From a virus, in the IMG/VR virus record IMGVR_UViG_3300021131_000031, positions 1 through 33,794 of that record: 33,794 nt of DNA. One strand, given 5' to 3'. Positions within the stretch are counted from its first letter, which is position 1; each line of letters starts with the position of its first letter. A program made the position numbers and the translations under genes. The notes beneath the pieces were generated by a model. It ran no database searches. It was not told the DNA's origin and saw nothing but the letters and a program-made list of their open reading frames with translations. Below are positions 14,395-23,313 of the stretch, piece by piece.

Positions 14395-15006
14395 ATGAGC
14401 AATAATTTATTGACTATTTCAAAAATTACTAATGAGGCTTTGATGGTCCTGGAGAATGAACTCACGTTCACCTCAGAGGTCGATCGCAACTATGATGATC
14501 AATTCGCGGTTGTTGGCGCAAAGATTGGCGCAACCGTTAATGTGAGACGTCCTGGTCGATTTGTAGGTACTATGGGCCCCGCTTTGAACGTTGAAGATTT
14601 CAACGAATCAAGCGTACCCGTCACACTCTCAAATCAGTTCCATGTGGACACTCAATTTACCACCCAGGACTTGGCGCTATCCCTTGATATGTTCAGCGAC
14701 CGGGTTCTCAAACCGGCCGTGGCCGCCATAGCAAACCGGGTAGACCGTGATGGCTTGGTGATGGCAAAAAACAATACCGCAAATATTGTTGGCGTTGCTG
14801 GAACACCTCCCACAGGTTTAATCACCTATCTAACCGCCGGCGCATATCTTGATGCCGAGGGCGCACCACGCGATGGCCGCCGTGCTTGTATCATTGAACC
14901 ATTCACATCGGCAACAATCGTTGATTCGCTCAAAGGTTTGTTTGTGCCCCAAGAAGCCATTGGCGAGCAGTATCGCAAAGGTTTGATGGGTAGAGATTCT
15001 GCGGGT
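14395..15006 (+). CDS. Major capsid protein, exon 1 (P22-coat-like)
   Basis: 204 codons from ATG 14395 (ribosome site AAAGGGA) to the 5' splice site. The N-terminus, SKITNEALMVLENELTF, then YDDQFAVVGAKIGATVNVRR and HVDTQFTTQDLALSLD, fits P22-type coat proteins with the HK97 fold. Without splicing the frame runs into the intron and stops at TAG 15031-15033, giving a 212-residue fragment. Spliced to exon 2 the product has 414 residues, close to P22 coat (430). The junction gives GRDSAG joined to MNWKMDQNV with no lost or extra codon. Confidence 0.9.
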
Positions 15007-15251
15007 AAAGTTATGCCCGCATACTTGCACTAGGCAAGTTGGCAAAATTCTCTCTGATTGACTTGGAAGTCTGGAAGCAGACGACAGGGCGGAAGCGATA
15101 AGCACCGTGAACGACTAAGTGAGAGAACCCGAAAGGGATGCGATAGTCTGAACAGAGGTATAACAAAAGAAGCCTCTGAGGGTAGATCGAAGAATCAACC
15201 CCGCCATCGAAAGGTGGTCAGTAAGCTGAAAAGCTGAAAGTAACAGAATTG
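15007..15251 (+). ncRNA. Group I self-splicing intron in the capsid gene
   Basis: 245 nt, no coding capacity. P1: exon GCGGGU (15001-15006) pairs with GCCCGC (15015-15020), with the last exon U facing a G, the diagnostic wobble at the cut site. P2: 15023-15028 with 15034-15039. P3: UUCUCUC (15048-15054) with GAGAGAA (15121-15127). P7: GACUA (15113-15117) with UAGUC (15144-15148). P8: CCC-GAAA-GGG (15128-15137). P9: CAGAGG (15153-15158) with CCUCUG (15173-15178). Two more hairpins with GAAA loops lie at 15204-15217 and 15224-15235. The intron ends in G (15251). A possible P10 pairs UUAU (15011-15014) with exon 2 AUGA. A hairpin at 15069-15082 belongs to P4-P6, which I could not fully resolve. 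Strand order P3-P7-P3'-P8-P7' is that of group I. Confidence 0.95.
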
Positions 15252-15884
15252 ATGAATTGGAAAATGGATCAAAACGTTGTGAGCCAAACGTTCGGCAATA
15301 GCCCCACATCGGTTCTATCGTGCAACACAAGCACCGCAACGGGCTTTTTGACATCTGGATGGGCACAGTTCTCAACGATCGCTCTAAGCGCCACTACGGC
15401 GGCTGGAAACTTGAACGTTGGTGATGTGATTCAGATTGCAAACGTCTACGCCGTCAACCCACAAAACCGCCAAGCCTATGGTTCCAACAAGTTGCGAAAC
15501 TTTGTTGTCACCGCCGCCGCAACGGTTGCCACAAGCGGAACCACTAGCGTGACAGTTAGCCCCGCTATCATCACCGCCGGTCAATTCCAAAACGTTAGCG
15601 TGACAAGCCCAGGCGCGTCAACCGTTACACCGTTTAACAATTCCGGTACCGTGTCACCACAAAATATCATCTTACATCGCAATGCTTTTTGCTTGGCCGT
15701 GGCCGATCTTGAGCTCCCGGAAGGTGTCCATTTTGCGGGCCGTGCCTCTGATAAAGAGATCGGTTTGTCACTCCGAGTTGTAAGGCAATATACAATCAAC
15801 AATGATAGTATTCCAACGCGTTTGGACATCTTGTATGGTTGGGCACCGCTTTACCCCGAATTGGCTTGTCGCGTTGCGGCTTAA
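15252..15884 (+). CDS. Major capsid protein, exon 2
   Basis: 210 codons plus stop, in frame with exon 1 after intron removal. It opens MNWKMDQNVVSQTFGNSPTS, which continues the coat fold, and includes a beta-rich middle (LNVGDVIQIANVYAVNPQNR) that matches in place the region following the coat core in P22-type proteins, then HRNAFCLAVADLELPEGV and a C-terminus ending LDILYGWAPLYPELACRVAA. No ribosome site precedes the ATG at 15252, so it should not be translated alone. Confidence 0.9.
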   Translation: MNWKMDQNVVSQTFGNSPTSVLSCNTSTATGFLTSGWAQFSTIALSATTAAGNLNVGDVIQIANVYAVNPQNRQAYGSNKLRNFVVTAAATVATSGTTSVTVSPAIITAGQFQNVSVTSPGASTVTPFNNSGTVSPQNIILHRNAFCLAVADLELPEGVHFAGRASDKEIGLSLRVVRQYTINNDSIPTRLDILYGWAPLYPELACRVAA

Positions 15885-15908
15885 TCTTAAACATTAGGAG
15901 AATTAATC

Positions 15909-16349
15909 ATGGCAAATCCAGGACCAGCAACCACAGTAAGCAATCACCCACAAGTGCTTGGAACAAACCAAGCATTGCGTTTGATTGCATCCGCACAATC
16001 CGTAAACTTGGCCATCGCTGGTGACACAGCAATGACAGTTTTGGATGTATCTAAATTTGTGCCCGTAAGCGTGGTTATCACCAATGGCTTGAACTCTAGT
16101 GGTGCAACAACCACTATTGCTACGGCCACAGTTGGTGCCTACACCGGAGCGGCCGCATCAGGTTCGACCATATTGACTACCGCGGCTTTAACTAGCAACA
16201 CCGGTGGCCCTTATGTGACAATCACCGCCGCAACAAATCCCAACACCGCTATATCTAACCCAACAAACATTTATGTTAATGTTGGAACTACGATTGCCGC
16301 GACTTGTGACGTTTTTGTCTACGGCTATGACCTCACATTTTTACCTTAA
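15909..16349 (+). CDS. Probable virion protein after the coat gene, 146 aa
   Basis: Follows the coat gene by 24 nt with an AGGAG ribosome site. Thr-, Ala- and Gly-rich beta-type sequence (TTTIATATVGAYTGAAASGS) with no cysteines until C133. Its composition and place suggest a head decoration or minor head protein. It is the last gene before a strong terminator, so it is likely made with the coat. No family recognised. Confidence 0.65.
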   Translation: MANPGPATTVSNHPQVLGTNQALRLIASAQSVNLAIAGDTAMTVLDVSKFVPVSVVITNGLNSSGATTTIATATVGAYTGAAASGSTILTTAALTSNTGGPYVTITAATNPNTAISNPTNIYVNVGTTIAATCDVFVYGYDLTFLP

Positions 16350-16366
16350 TCTGTGAGTAAATAAGG

Positions 16367-16399
16367 AAAAAGCCGCCTACAAAATGGGTGGCTTTTTTT
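16367..16399 (+). terminator. Rho-independent terminator after capsid operon
   Basis: AAAAAGCCGCC (16367-16377) pairs with GGTGGCTTTTT (16387-16397), including one G-U pair, followed by the rest of a seven-T run. The loop is TACAAAATG. This separates the scaffold/coat unit from the next virion genes. Confidence 0.88.
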
Positions 16400-16435
16400 C
16401 GTTTTGATATACAATTAACTTGAAAGGAATTCATC

Positions 16436-16762
16436 ATGTCCTCAACAACCGTCACGCGTGGCAATTCCCACGAAACTTTCTACATTGGCCCAAGCCTAAC
16501 GCCCGTTTCGGTGGCATCTTATACAAGCGCCGCACAAACATTTACCATTGCCGGCCTACAAACAAGTGACATTGTTCAAGCCGTTGGTTTACAAGGCGCA
16601 CAAACCGCTGGAATCATCATTGCCGAATGCGATGTTTTGAATCCAAACGTTTTGACAATGCAATTTGCCAACACTACATCCGGTGCGGTTGTTCCTGCGG
16701 CCGGTACTTATGTGTTTCAAATTACACGCGTTGAAGGCCCATTGCCCACAACGGCGGTCTAA
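16436..16762 (+). CDS. Hypothetical virion-type protein, 108 aa
   Basis: Ribosome site AAAGGA. Beta-rich, Thr/Ala/Val-rich (ASYTSAAQTFTIAGLQTSDI), no catalytic motif. The next gene starts right after its stop with no spacer. Likely a small structural protein of the head or neck; no family recognised. Confidence 0.62.
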   Translation: MSSTTVTRGNSHETFYIGPSLTPVSVASYTSAAQTFTIAGLQTSDIVQAVGLQGAQTAGIIIAECDVLNPNVLTMQFANTTSGAVVPAAGTYVFQITRVEGPLPTTAV

Positions 16763-17110
16763 ATGGCTAGTTCAACAGTTCAACGCAATGCGGGTCAGAC
16801 GTATTGTTTTAGCGTGACCAATAGTGCCCATTCAAGCACTTTGGTGGACGATACGACAAACGATCAGATCAACTACTGCTCATTCCTAAACACCGGCGCG
16901 GCACCAATAGCGGTTAAATTCGCTAATTATTCACCTTGCCCTGCCGCAACGTTTCCGAGTGATGGGACACCGGGTGACTATGTTTTGCCCGCGGGCATGA
17001 CATCGCCACTCATCTTGGCAACACCCACAACGCCCTTTTACATGACAGCAATCAGTAATAGTGGCACGGCGGGTTTGCTTTATGTGACGGCCGTTGGCGA
17101 TCAAAGTTAA
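16763..17110 (+). CDS. Hypothetical virion-type protein, 115 aa
   Basis: ATG follows the previous TAA directly. Beta-rich sequence with three cysteines (YCFSV, NYCSF, SPCPA). It resembles its upstream neighbour in length and composition (both begin MxSSTV), so they may be related structural proteins. Function unknown. Confidence 0.62.
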   Translation: MASSTVQRNAGQTYCFSVTNSAHSSTLVDDTTNDQINYCSFLNTGAAPIAVKFANYSPCPAATFPSDGTPGDYVLPAGMTSPLILATPTTPFYMTAISNSGTAGLLYVTAVGDQS

Positions 17111-17114
17111 TGAT

Positions 17115-17134
17115 GGGTGCCCTACGGGGCATCC
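17115..17134 (+). other. Stable hairpin with UACG tetraloop before tail fibre gene
   Basis: GGGTGCCC (17115-17122) pairs with GGGCATCC (17127-17134), with one G-U pair, around a C(UACG)G loop of the very stable UNCG class. It is placed after one stop codon and 15 nt before the tail fibre start. There is no U-run, so it is more likely an mRNA-stability or expression-tuning element than a terminator. Confidence 0.5.
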
Positions 17135-17149
17135 GCTTTAGGGGTAATA

Positions 17150-19624
17150 ATGGGCACTTTAGTCTTTCAAGCCGCCTTGGGTGGCCAAGTATCGGTAACA
17201 GGGCCAAACACGGCATCTAGCTACACAATAGCGGTGCCCACGGTTAACGGCACATTTGTTACGACCGGCGATAGCGCCACGGTGACGAACACCATGCTTG
17301 TGAATAGTTCAACCACTATTAACGGCACCGCCATCGCTTTGGGCGCAAGTGGCACCGTGACGGCCGCCAACCCTAATGCTTTAACGATTTCCACGGGTTT
17401 GACCGGATCATCCTATACCGGCGCGACCGCGGTAACAATTGCAATTGACACATCGGTGGTGGCCACACTAACCGGCACCCAAACGCTAACGAATAAGACG
17501 CTAACAAGCCCCATCATTTCCACGATATCCAACACCGGCACGTTAACTTTGCCAACAAGCACGGATACATTGGTTGGGCGGGCAACAACGGATACGCTAA
17601 CAAACAAATCAATTAGTGGATCAACCAACACGCTAACCAACATTGGAAATGCGGCACTAACTAATTCCACGGTGACGATTGGATCAACAAGCGTTGCATT
17701 GGGTGCCACGGTAACCACGTTTTCGGGCGTGACATTGACAAGCCCAACATTCACCGCGCCGGCCCTTGGAACGCCCGCTAGCGGCGTTTTAACGAATACT
17801 ACGGGCCTACCCATTAGCACCGGCGTTTCGGGGCTAGGAACGGGCGTTGCCACATTCTTGGCCACACCATCAAGCGCAAATCTAGCCGCCGCGGTTACAG
17901 ATGAAACCGGCACCGGATCATTGGTGTTTGCCACAAGCCCCACGTTGGTTACACCGGCTTTGGGCACGCCATCAAGCGCAACATTAACGAATGCCACAGG
18001 ATACCCAACAAGTGCTTTGTCGGGCAATATCAACCTTACGACACAAGTTACAGGTACATTGCCTGTTGCCAATGGTGGTACTGGTGTCACCACATCAACA
18101 GGGTCAGGCAACAATGTTTTAAGCACCTCTCCCACATTGGTAACCCCAGTATTAGGAACACCCACTAGCGTTACATTGACCAACGCCACAGGATTACCTT
18201 TATCCACAGGCGTTACAGGAACACTACCGATTGCCAATGGCGGTACAGGCCAGACCACGGCAAGCGCAGGGTTTAATGCCTTATCGCCTATTACAACAAC
18301 TGGTGACTTGATTCTTGGTAATGGCACTAACAGCGCAACAAGATTGGCGATTGGTGCAAATACTTATGTGCTTACATCTAATGGCACAACGGCATCATGG
18401 CAAGCATCTGCTGCTAGTGGCGTGTCTTCTTTTACGGCAGGCACAACAGGATTTACACCAAGCACAGCAACGACAGGGGCGGTGACATTGGCAGGCACAC
18501 TAGCCACTACCAATGGCGGTACAGGCTTAACATCATTCACATCAGGCGGTGTGGTCTACGCAAGCTCTACAAGTGCTTTGGCTACTGGGTCTGCGTTGAC
18601 GTTTGATGGTACTAATGTTGGTATTGGAACTTCTAGCCCGCTTGCAACTTTAGATGTAAGTAATGCTGCTGCTCGTATTCGTTTAGCATCTTCAACAGGA
18701 ACTAACAACGCTTTATTATCTTTTACCAATTCTGGAGGAACATCTTATGTTGGCTTGGATAATTCTGCTGGAGGATTGACTGCTGCTTACGCATTGAACT
18801 TGTACCAAAGCGGAGCTTACCCAATTACATTTAGCACCAACAGCACAGAAAAGATGCGCCTCACAAGCGCAGGCAATCTAGGTATAGGTACAACTAGTCC
18901 TGTAAGCAATTCAGGATATAGTGCTTTAACCATTTCAAATACTACTGGCGCACAAGCATATTACATATCTACTACTTCGTCAGTAACAGCATATATTGGT
19001 GCAGATAATAATGGTGGGTATATTGCTACATCAACAAATAATCCATTTATATTTAGAACAAATAATACAGAACAAGCCAGAATAGACACTAACGGAAACT
19101 TATTTGTAAATTGCACAACGACACCATCAGCATCTGTTGCTGGAGTTCAACTTTGTAATCCTGCTGGGACTGCCTCTAAATCTAGTTGTGGTGCAACAAC
19201 AAGCGGTATAAACCATTTGATTTTCTTAAATGGAAATGGTGATGTTGGTCGAATTTCAACAAGCGGGTCAAATACTTCTTATGCAACATCATCTGACTAT
19301 CGACTGAAAGAAAACATTGCCCCAATGACAGGTGCGCTGGCAAAAGTGGCATTACTCAAGCCTTGCACATACAAGTGGAACGCTGATGGCTCTGATGGCG
19401 AAGGTTTCATTGCCCATGAACTTGCTGAAGTTGTGCCTCAATGCGTGACTGGTGAAAAAGATGCAATTGATGAAGATGGTAATCCAAAGTATCAAGGTAT
19501 CGACACATCATTCTTGGTGGCTACTCTTACATCAGCAATCCAAGAACTCTCTGCTTTAGTCACAGCACAGTCAGCAACAATTACATCACTAACAGAGCGT
19601 ATAACTGCATTGGAAAGTAAATAA
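17150..19624 (+). CDS. Tail fibre with C-terminal S74 intramolecular chaperone
   Basis: 824 residues from ATG 17150, which has an AGGGG ribosome site; a GTG at 17117 lies inside a hairpin and is less likely. Residues about 1-500 are Thr/Gly-rich with fibre repeats ([20 protein letters not shown]-type units). The end, from about residue 714 ([11 protein letters not shown]), is a peptidase S74 domain, which trimerises the fibre and then cleaves itself off, as in endosialidases. The last residues are a heptad helix ([20 protein letters not shown]). It should bind the host surface. Composition shifts near 18040 suggest mosaic origin. Confidence 0.92.
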   Translation: MGTLVFQAALGGQVSVTGPNTASSYTIAVPTVNGTFVTTGDSATVTNTMLVNSSTTINGTAIALGASGTVTAANPNALTISTGLTGSSYTGATAVTIAIDTSVVATLTGTQTLTNKTLTSPIISTISNTGTLTLPTSTDTLVGRATTDTLTNKSISGSTNTLTNIGNAALTNSTVTIGSTSVALGATVTTFSGVTLTSPTFTAPALGTPASGVLTNTTGLPISTGVSGLGTGVATFLATPSSANLAAAVTDETGTGSLVFATSPTLVTPALGTPSSATLTNATGYPTSALSGNINLTTQVTGTLPVANGGTGVTTSTGSGNNVLSTSPTLVTPVLGTPTSVTLTNATGLPLSTGVTGTLPIANGGTGQTTASAGFNALSPITTTGDLILGNGTNSATRLAIGANTYVLTSNGTTASWQASAASGVSSFTAGTTGFTPSTATTGAVTLAGTLATTNGGTGLTSFTSGGVVYASSTSALATGSALTFDGTNVGIGTSSPLATLDVSNAAARIRLASSTGTNNALLSFTNSGGTSYVGLDNSAGGLTAAYALNLYQSGAYPITFSTNSTEKMRLTSAGNLGIGTTSPVSNSGYSALTISNTTGAQAYYISTTSSVTAYIGADNNGGYIATSTNNPFIFRTNNTEQARIDTNGNLFVNCTTTPSASVAGVQLCNPAGTASKSSCGATTSGINHLIFLNGNGDVGRISTSGSNTSYATSSDYRLKENIAPMTGALAKVALLKPCTYKWNADGSDGEGFIAHELAEVVPQCVTGEKDAIDEDGNPKYQGIDTSFLVATLTSAIQELSALVTAQSATITSLTERITALESK
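17737..18210 (+). repeat. Three imperfect repeats in tail fibre gene
   Basis: Units near 17737-17830, 17933-18020 and 18123-18210 each encode a SPT(L/F)-x-PALGTP-S-LTNATG-type segment. Between units two and three, and after unit three, lies a [12 protein letters not shown] type element. Such repeats lengthen fibre shafts and are recombination targets between phages. Confidence 0.7.
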
Positions 19625-19971
19625 TGAATACCTACACATGGACAATTTCTGCGCTAGACGCATATCCAACAACACCACAACCTGATTGCGTGTTCTGCGC
19701 CCATTGGCAATGTGTTGCGACCAGCGACCAAACGCAAACAGTAAATGGTCAAGCAGTCCCCTACACCGCAAGGATTTATAGCACTTGCAACATTGTTTAC
19801 AACCCTAATGAACAATACATTCCTTATGCCAATTTGACACAGGCAGAGGTATTAAATTGGATTTATGAAAATGGCGTTGACCAGACGGCAACACAGACCG
19901 CATTGGATGGCATGATTGAAAATCAGATTAATCCTACTGTGGTAACACCACCTTTGCCTTGGACTGCATAA
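19624..19971 (+). CDS. Hypothetical protein after tail fibre, 115 aa
   Basis: TAATG coupled to the tail fibre. Reads [20 protein letters not shown] then a small beta domain with four cysteines, and ends with NWIYENGVDQTATQTALDGM. The layout is like small proteins found directly after fibre genes (DUF7936-like, from memory), which may be fibre assembly or virion factors. Uncertain. Confidence 0.62.
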   Translation: MNTYTWTISALDAYPTTPQPDCVFCAHWQCVATSDQTQTVNGQAVPYTARIYSTCNIVYNPNEQYIPYANLTQAEVLNWIYENGVDQTATQTALDGMIENQINPTVVTPPLPWTA

Positions 19972-20123
19972 TGGAAACAATAACTTTATCAACAACATTG
20001 GTTAACCAAATATTAGGCTATTTGGCCACTAAGCCATTCCAAGAGGTTGCGCCGCTAATTGATGCCATCCAAAAAGAAGGGCAAAAGATTGCGCCCGATC
20101 AACACGTTGTAATACCCGCATAA
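19971..20123 (+). CDS. Small hypothetical protein, 50 aa
   Basis: TAATG coupled to the previous gene. METITLSTTLVNQILGYLAT followed by KPFQEVAPLIDAIQKEG, helical. I have a memory of similar short proteins in this position in podovirus genomes; no function known. Confidence 0.62.
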   Translation: METITLSTTLVNQILGYLATKPFQEVAPLIDAIQKEGQKIAPDQHVVIPA

Positions 20124-20132
20124 GGATAACAA

Positions 20133-21104
20133 ATGACGAGTCCCATCGACATTATTTCATCGGCATTGAAAGATATTGGCGCATTGGCGGCCGGTGAAAC
20201 ACCCGATCCCGCGGCGGCGCAAGATGCGTTTGTGATGATGAATCGCATGATTGATCAATGGTCAAACGAACAAATGATGGTTTACTATAAAACCGAAATT
20301 GTCTATCCCATTACGCCCGGTCAGACGCAATACACCATCGGGCCGGGCGGGGAAATTGGCGCGGTTTTTACCGGATCAATCGTTAATAACGTGTTAACAG
20401 TTACCGCCATCACAAGTGGCGCTATTGCGTTGGGGATGACACTTAGCGGCACCGGAATTACCACGGGCACAAAGATCAATGGATTTGCAACCGGTGCGGG
20501 CGGAAACGTTAACGAATTGGGCACCTATTTGCTTAACATTAGCCAAAACGTGACAAGCACAACAATCAACGCATACTATCAACGACCATTGAGCATTAAT
20601 TCGGCTTTTGTTAGGATCAACACCAATTCAAACGGCACGCCAATTATCAATGGCGGTTTGGATTATCCGGTGGCCGTGTTGAATCTAGAAAACTACAACA
20701 TGATCGGTTTGAAAACGCTAAACGGCCCGTGGCCAAAGGCGGTTTATTATCAACCAAGCGATCCATTGGGAAACATCTTTGTGTGGCCAAATCCCGCACA
20801 AGGTGAAATGCACTTGTTTTGCGATACGCTATTTAGTAGCTATGTAACAATCAACGATCCGATCATATTGCCCCAAGGCTATGAAATGGCACTTGAATGG
20901 TGTTTGGCGGAAAGATTAATGCCATCGTATGGCAAGGCAAGCGCAACGCAAATTCAAATGGTTAATGCCTTTGCGGCACAAGGAAAATCAACGCTAAAAA
21001 GAACAAATATGAAACCGGTGCAAAATTCAACATATCCCGATGCGCTATTGGTATCAAGGGCGCGTGATGCGGGTTGGATTTTATCGGGCGGTTTCTTTAG
21101 ATAA
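20133..21104 (+). CDS. P22 gp4-like tail accessory protein with inserted domain
   Basis: 323 residues with AAGGATA as ribosome site. The start, [20 protein letters not shown] and MMNRMIDQW, and the end, [20 protein letters not shown], match P22 gp4-type adaptors that bind the portal after packaging. P22 gp4 is about half this length. The extra length comes largely from a beta-type domain at residues 78-147 (20364-20573) beginning [20 protein letters not shown]. The same domain type occurs twice in the next protein. Without it the protein is a regular adaptor. Confidence 0.82.
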   Translation: MTSPIDIISSALKDIGALAAGETPDPAAAQDAFVMMNRMIDQWSNEQMMVYYKTEIVYPITPGQTQYTIGPGGEIGAVFTGSIVNNVLTVTAITSGAIALGMTLSGTGITTGTKINGFATGAGGNVNELGTYLLNISQNVTSTTINAYYQRPLSINSAFVRINTNSNGTPIINGGLDYPVAVLNLENYNMIGLKTLNGPWPKAVYYQPSDPLGNIFVWPNPAQGEMHLFCDTLFSSYVTINDPIILPQGYEMALEWCLAERLMPSYGKASATQIQMVNAFAAQGKSTLKRTNMKPVQNSTYPDALLVSRARDAGWILSGGFFR

Positions 21105-21113
21105 GGACGCAAG

Positions 21114-23072
21114 ATGCCGGACTTTGGCTTTGTTGGCGCAAGTTACACCGCACCATCTATTTATCAGGATGCGCAGGAGTGTATTAATTACTTTCCCGAG
21201 GTTGATCCAACCAAACAACCAACGGACAGGGGTGTTGTTGCGCTATATCCAACACCGGGGCTAACGGCGCAATTGGTTTTGCCGGCGGGGGCGGAGGTGC
21301 GTGGGCTTAGAACACTTAGCGGCGGATCACAAGCAATAGCCGTTTGCGGTGCCTATGTGTATCTTTTATCTAGCAACCTAACACCTACCATTGTCGGTAT
21401 TTTAAACAGCGCTAGCGGCCGTGTAGGGCTTGTGGATGATGGTTTATACGCCTATATTGTTGATGGCACCTATCGCTATTCGTGGCGCATTTCAACGCCA
21501 ACAACGGCCATCTTTACCGGATCAATTTCGGCCACAACACTAACGGTTTCCAACATTCAAAGCGGCACAATCGCGATTGGGCAAGTGTTGTTTGGTGTTG
21601 GTGTGGCGCAAGAAACGGTCATCACAGGCGGATCGGGCTTATCGTGGACGGTTGATATATCGCAAACGGTGCCAAGCACGCTAATGAATTCATTGATAAC
21701 GGCAAGTTTTACCGGATCAACCGCATCGGGTGCAACCAATTCAATATTGTTAACCACATCAACATTGTATTTAGGGCAAACAATTCAAGGCGCTAGCGTG
21801 CCCGTAAATTCGGTGGTGATCGCCATCAATACGCCTAGCGGTGGCTTTAATTCTTACACGCTAAGTAGCAACACCACGGTGGCATCGGAAACGATGTATG
21901 CGCTAGATTTTACGGTTTTGCCTAGCACCGATGGGGCGTTTAGCGGTGCAACGACGGTTGATATCATTGACAATTATTTTGTTTATTCACGCCCATCTAG
22001 CCAGCAATTTGGGGCATCGGATGCGCTAAGCCCTATATCGCAACAATTGAGTTTTGCATCTAAAGATGGCGCACCGGATCAATTGGTGGCGTTGATTGTG
22101 GATCATCGTGAGGTTTATTTATTGGGTGAAACATCGAGTGAGGTGTGGGTGGATGCGGGGCTTTTTCCGTTTCCTTTTCAGCGCATACCAGGCACGTCAA
22201 CCCAACACGGCATTGCGGCACAAAATAGCGTCTCTCGCGTTGCCAATAGCTTTGCTTATGTAAGCCGAAATCTACGCGGACAAGGCCAAATCATGCAAAT
22301 GAATGGCTATGTGCCCCAACGGATTTCAACCCATGCCGTAGAAAACACATTGGTCAATCAATACATTAATGACGCAATTGCGTGGACTTACCAATTGGAA
22401 GGCCATGAAGTTTATGTTGTTTCGTTTCCTACTATTAACATCACTTGGGCTTTCGATTCCACAACGGGCCTTTGGTATAAGTGGCTTTATTGCACCACGG
22501 CCAACCAATACCAACGGCACCGCGGTAATTGTTCGTGTGTATTCCAAGGCATGGTGCTTGTGGGTGACTACGCCAACGGAAAGATATATGAGTTGGATAA
22601 TACCAACTATACCGATGATGGAAATAACATTAGGCGGCTAAGACGCGCACCGCATTTGGTGGCGGATTTGCAAAGGCAGTATTTCGAGGAATTTCAGATT
22701 CAATTCCAACCGGGCGTGGGTTTTACGGGCCTATCCGTTGCGCCATTTGTCTATCTTGGCACGCCTTATATAATTTACCCAACCGCTACATTGATTGTTC
22801 CGGCCACGCAAACGGTTGTGATCGGATTTGCACAATTGCAAAACACCACAACCAATTTTCCACAAGCAATGTTGCGTTGGTCTGATGACGGCGGTAGCAC
22901 TTGGTCTAACGAACATTGGGTGACAATTGGTCAAACCGGCAAGTATAAAAACCGTGCCATTTGGCGGCGATTAGGCCAAGCGCGTGATCGGGTGTTTGAG
23001 GTGGTGGTGACCGATCCGGTTAAAGCCGTGATTGTTTCGGCCAATTTGAAAGCTAGCGGAGGCGAAAATTGA
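21114..23072 (+). CDS. P22 gp10-like tail accessory/head-closure protein
   Basis: 652 residues. The start [20 protein letters not shown] with QECINYFPE, the middle ([35 protein letters not shown]) and the end [17 protein letters not shown] match P22 gp10-type proteins, which close the portal channel below gp4. P22 gp10 is 472 residues. The excess includes a double insert at residues about 132-266 (21507-21911) with two copies of the FTGS-type domain seen in the gp4-like protein. Next to gp4-like as in P22. Confidence 0.87.
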   Translation: MPDFGFVGASYTAPSIYQDAQECINYFPEVDPTKQPTDRGVVALYPTPGLTAQLVLPAGAEVRGLRTLSGGSQAIAVCGAYVYLLSSNLTPTIVGILNSASGRVGLVDDGLYAYIVDGTYRYSWRISTPTTAIFTGSISATTLTVSNIQSGTIAIGQVLFGVGVAQETVITGGSGLSWTVDISQTVPSTLMNSLITASFTGSTASGATNSILLTTSTLYLGQTIQGASVPVNSVVIAINTPSGGFNSYTLSSNTTVASETMYALDFTVLPSTDGAFSGATTVDIIDNYFVYSRPSSQQFGASDALSPISQQLSFASKDGAPDQLVALIVDHREVYLLGETSSEVWVDAGLFPFPFQRIPGTSTQHGIAAQNSVSRVANSFAYVSRNLRGQGQIMQMNGYVPQRISTHAVENTLVNQYINDAIAWTYQLEGHEVYVVSFPTINITWAFDSTTGLWYKWLYCTTANQYQRHRGNCSCVFQGMVLVGDYANGKIYELDNTNYTDDGNNIRRLRRAPHLVADLQRQYFEEFQIQFQPGVGFTGLSVAPFVYLGTPYIIYPTATLIVPATQTVVIGFAQLQNTTTNFPQAMLRWSDDGGSTWSNEHWVTIGQTGKYKNRAIWRRLGQARDRVFEVVVTDPVKAVIVSANLKASGGEN

Positions 23073-23302
23073 CAATTACAACCAATACCACACAGTTACA
23101 ACCATATCCACAAAGTGAATTTTTGGATAAAGTAACAAATCGGCCTACACGGGCATGGCAACAATTCTTTTTGAATTTGTTGAACTTCACCCCAAGCACC
23201 ACGGCAACCACGGGATCGGGCACATTGCCGGCGCATCCGGTTGGTTTCATAAATATCACGGTAAATGGGCAACATTTTAAAGTGCCGTATTACAATATAT
23301 AA
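23069..23302 (+). CDS. Small hypothetical protein, TTG start, 77 aa
   Basis: Starts with TTG at 23069, overlapping the previous TGA, with GGAGG at 23058-23062 well spaced. Reads [20 protein letters not shown] then [19 protein letters not shown], a helical element typical of short tail-region proteins of podoviruses (from memory). Ends with a small beta segment. Possibly a tail assembly or virion component. Confidence 0.68.
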   Translation: MTITTNTTQLQPYPQSEFLDKVTNRPTRAWQQFFLNLLNFTPSTTATTGSGTLPAHPVGFINITVNGQHFKVPYYNI

Positions 23303-23313
23303 ATGGGGGAATA

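Noticed and set aside
15040-15250. tRNA or tmRNA-like structure in the capsid gap
   Set aside because: No cloverleaf, T-loop or CCA pattern; the complementary strands follow the P3-P7-P3'-P8-P7' order of a group I intron instead.
14395-15884. Capsid gene as a frameshifted pseudogene or two separate genes (14395-15033 and 15249-15884)
   Set aside because: The gap folds as a group I intron with the U-G at the 5' site and terminal G at the 3' site, and exact removal restores one frame. The second part has no ribosome site.
17117-17149. GTG start for the tail fibre
   Set aside because: The codon is buried in a stable UNCG hairpin, while ATG 17150 follows an AGGGG ribosome site.
17413-18327. 304-aa open frame on the minus strand
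   Set aside because: It is the antisense shadow of the tail fibre repeats: Val/Pro-rich with no start signals, opposite a well-supported gene.
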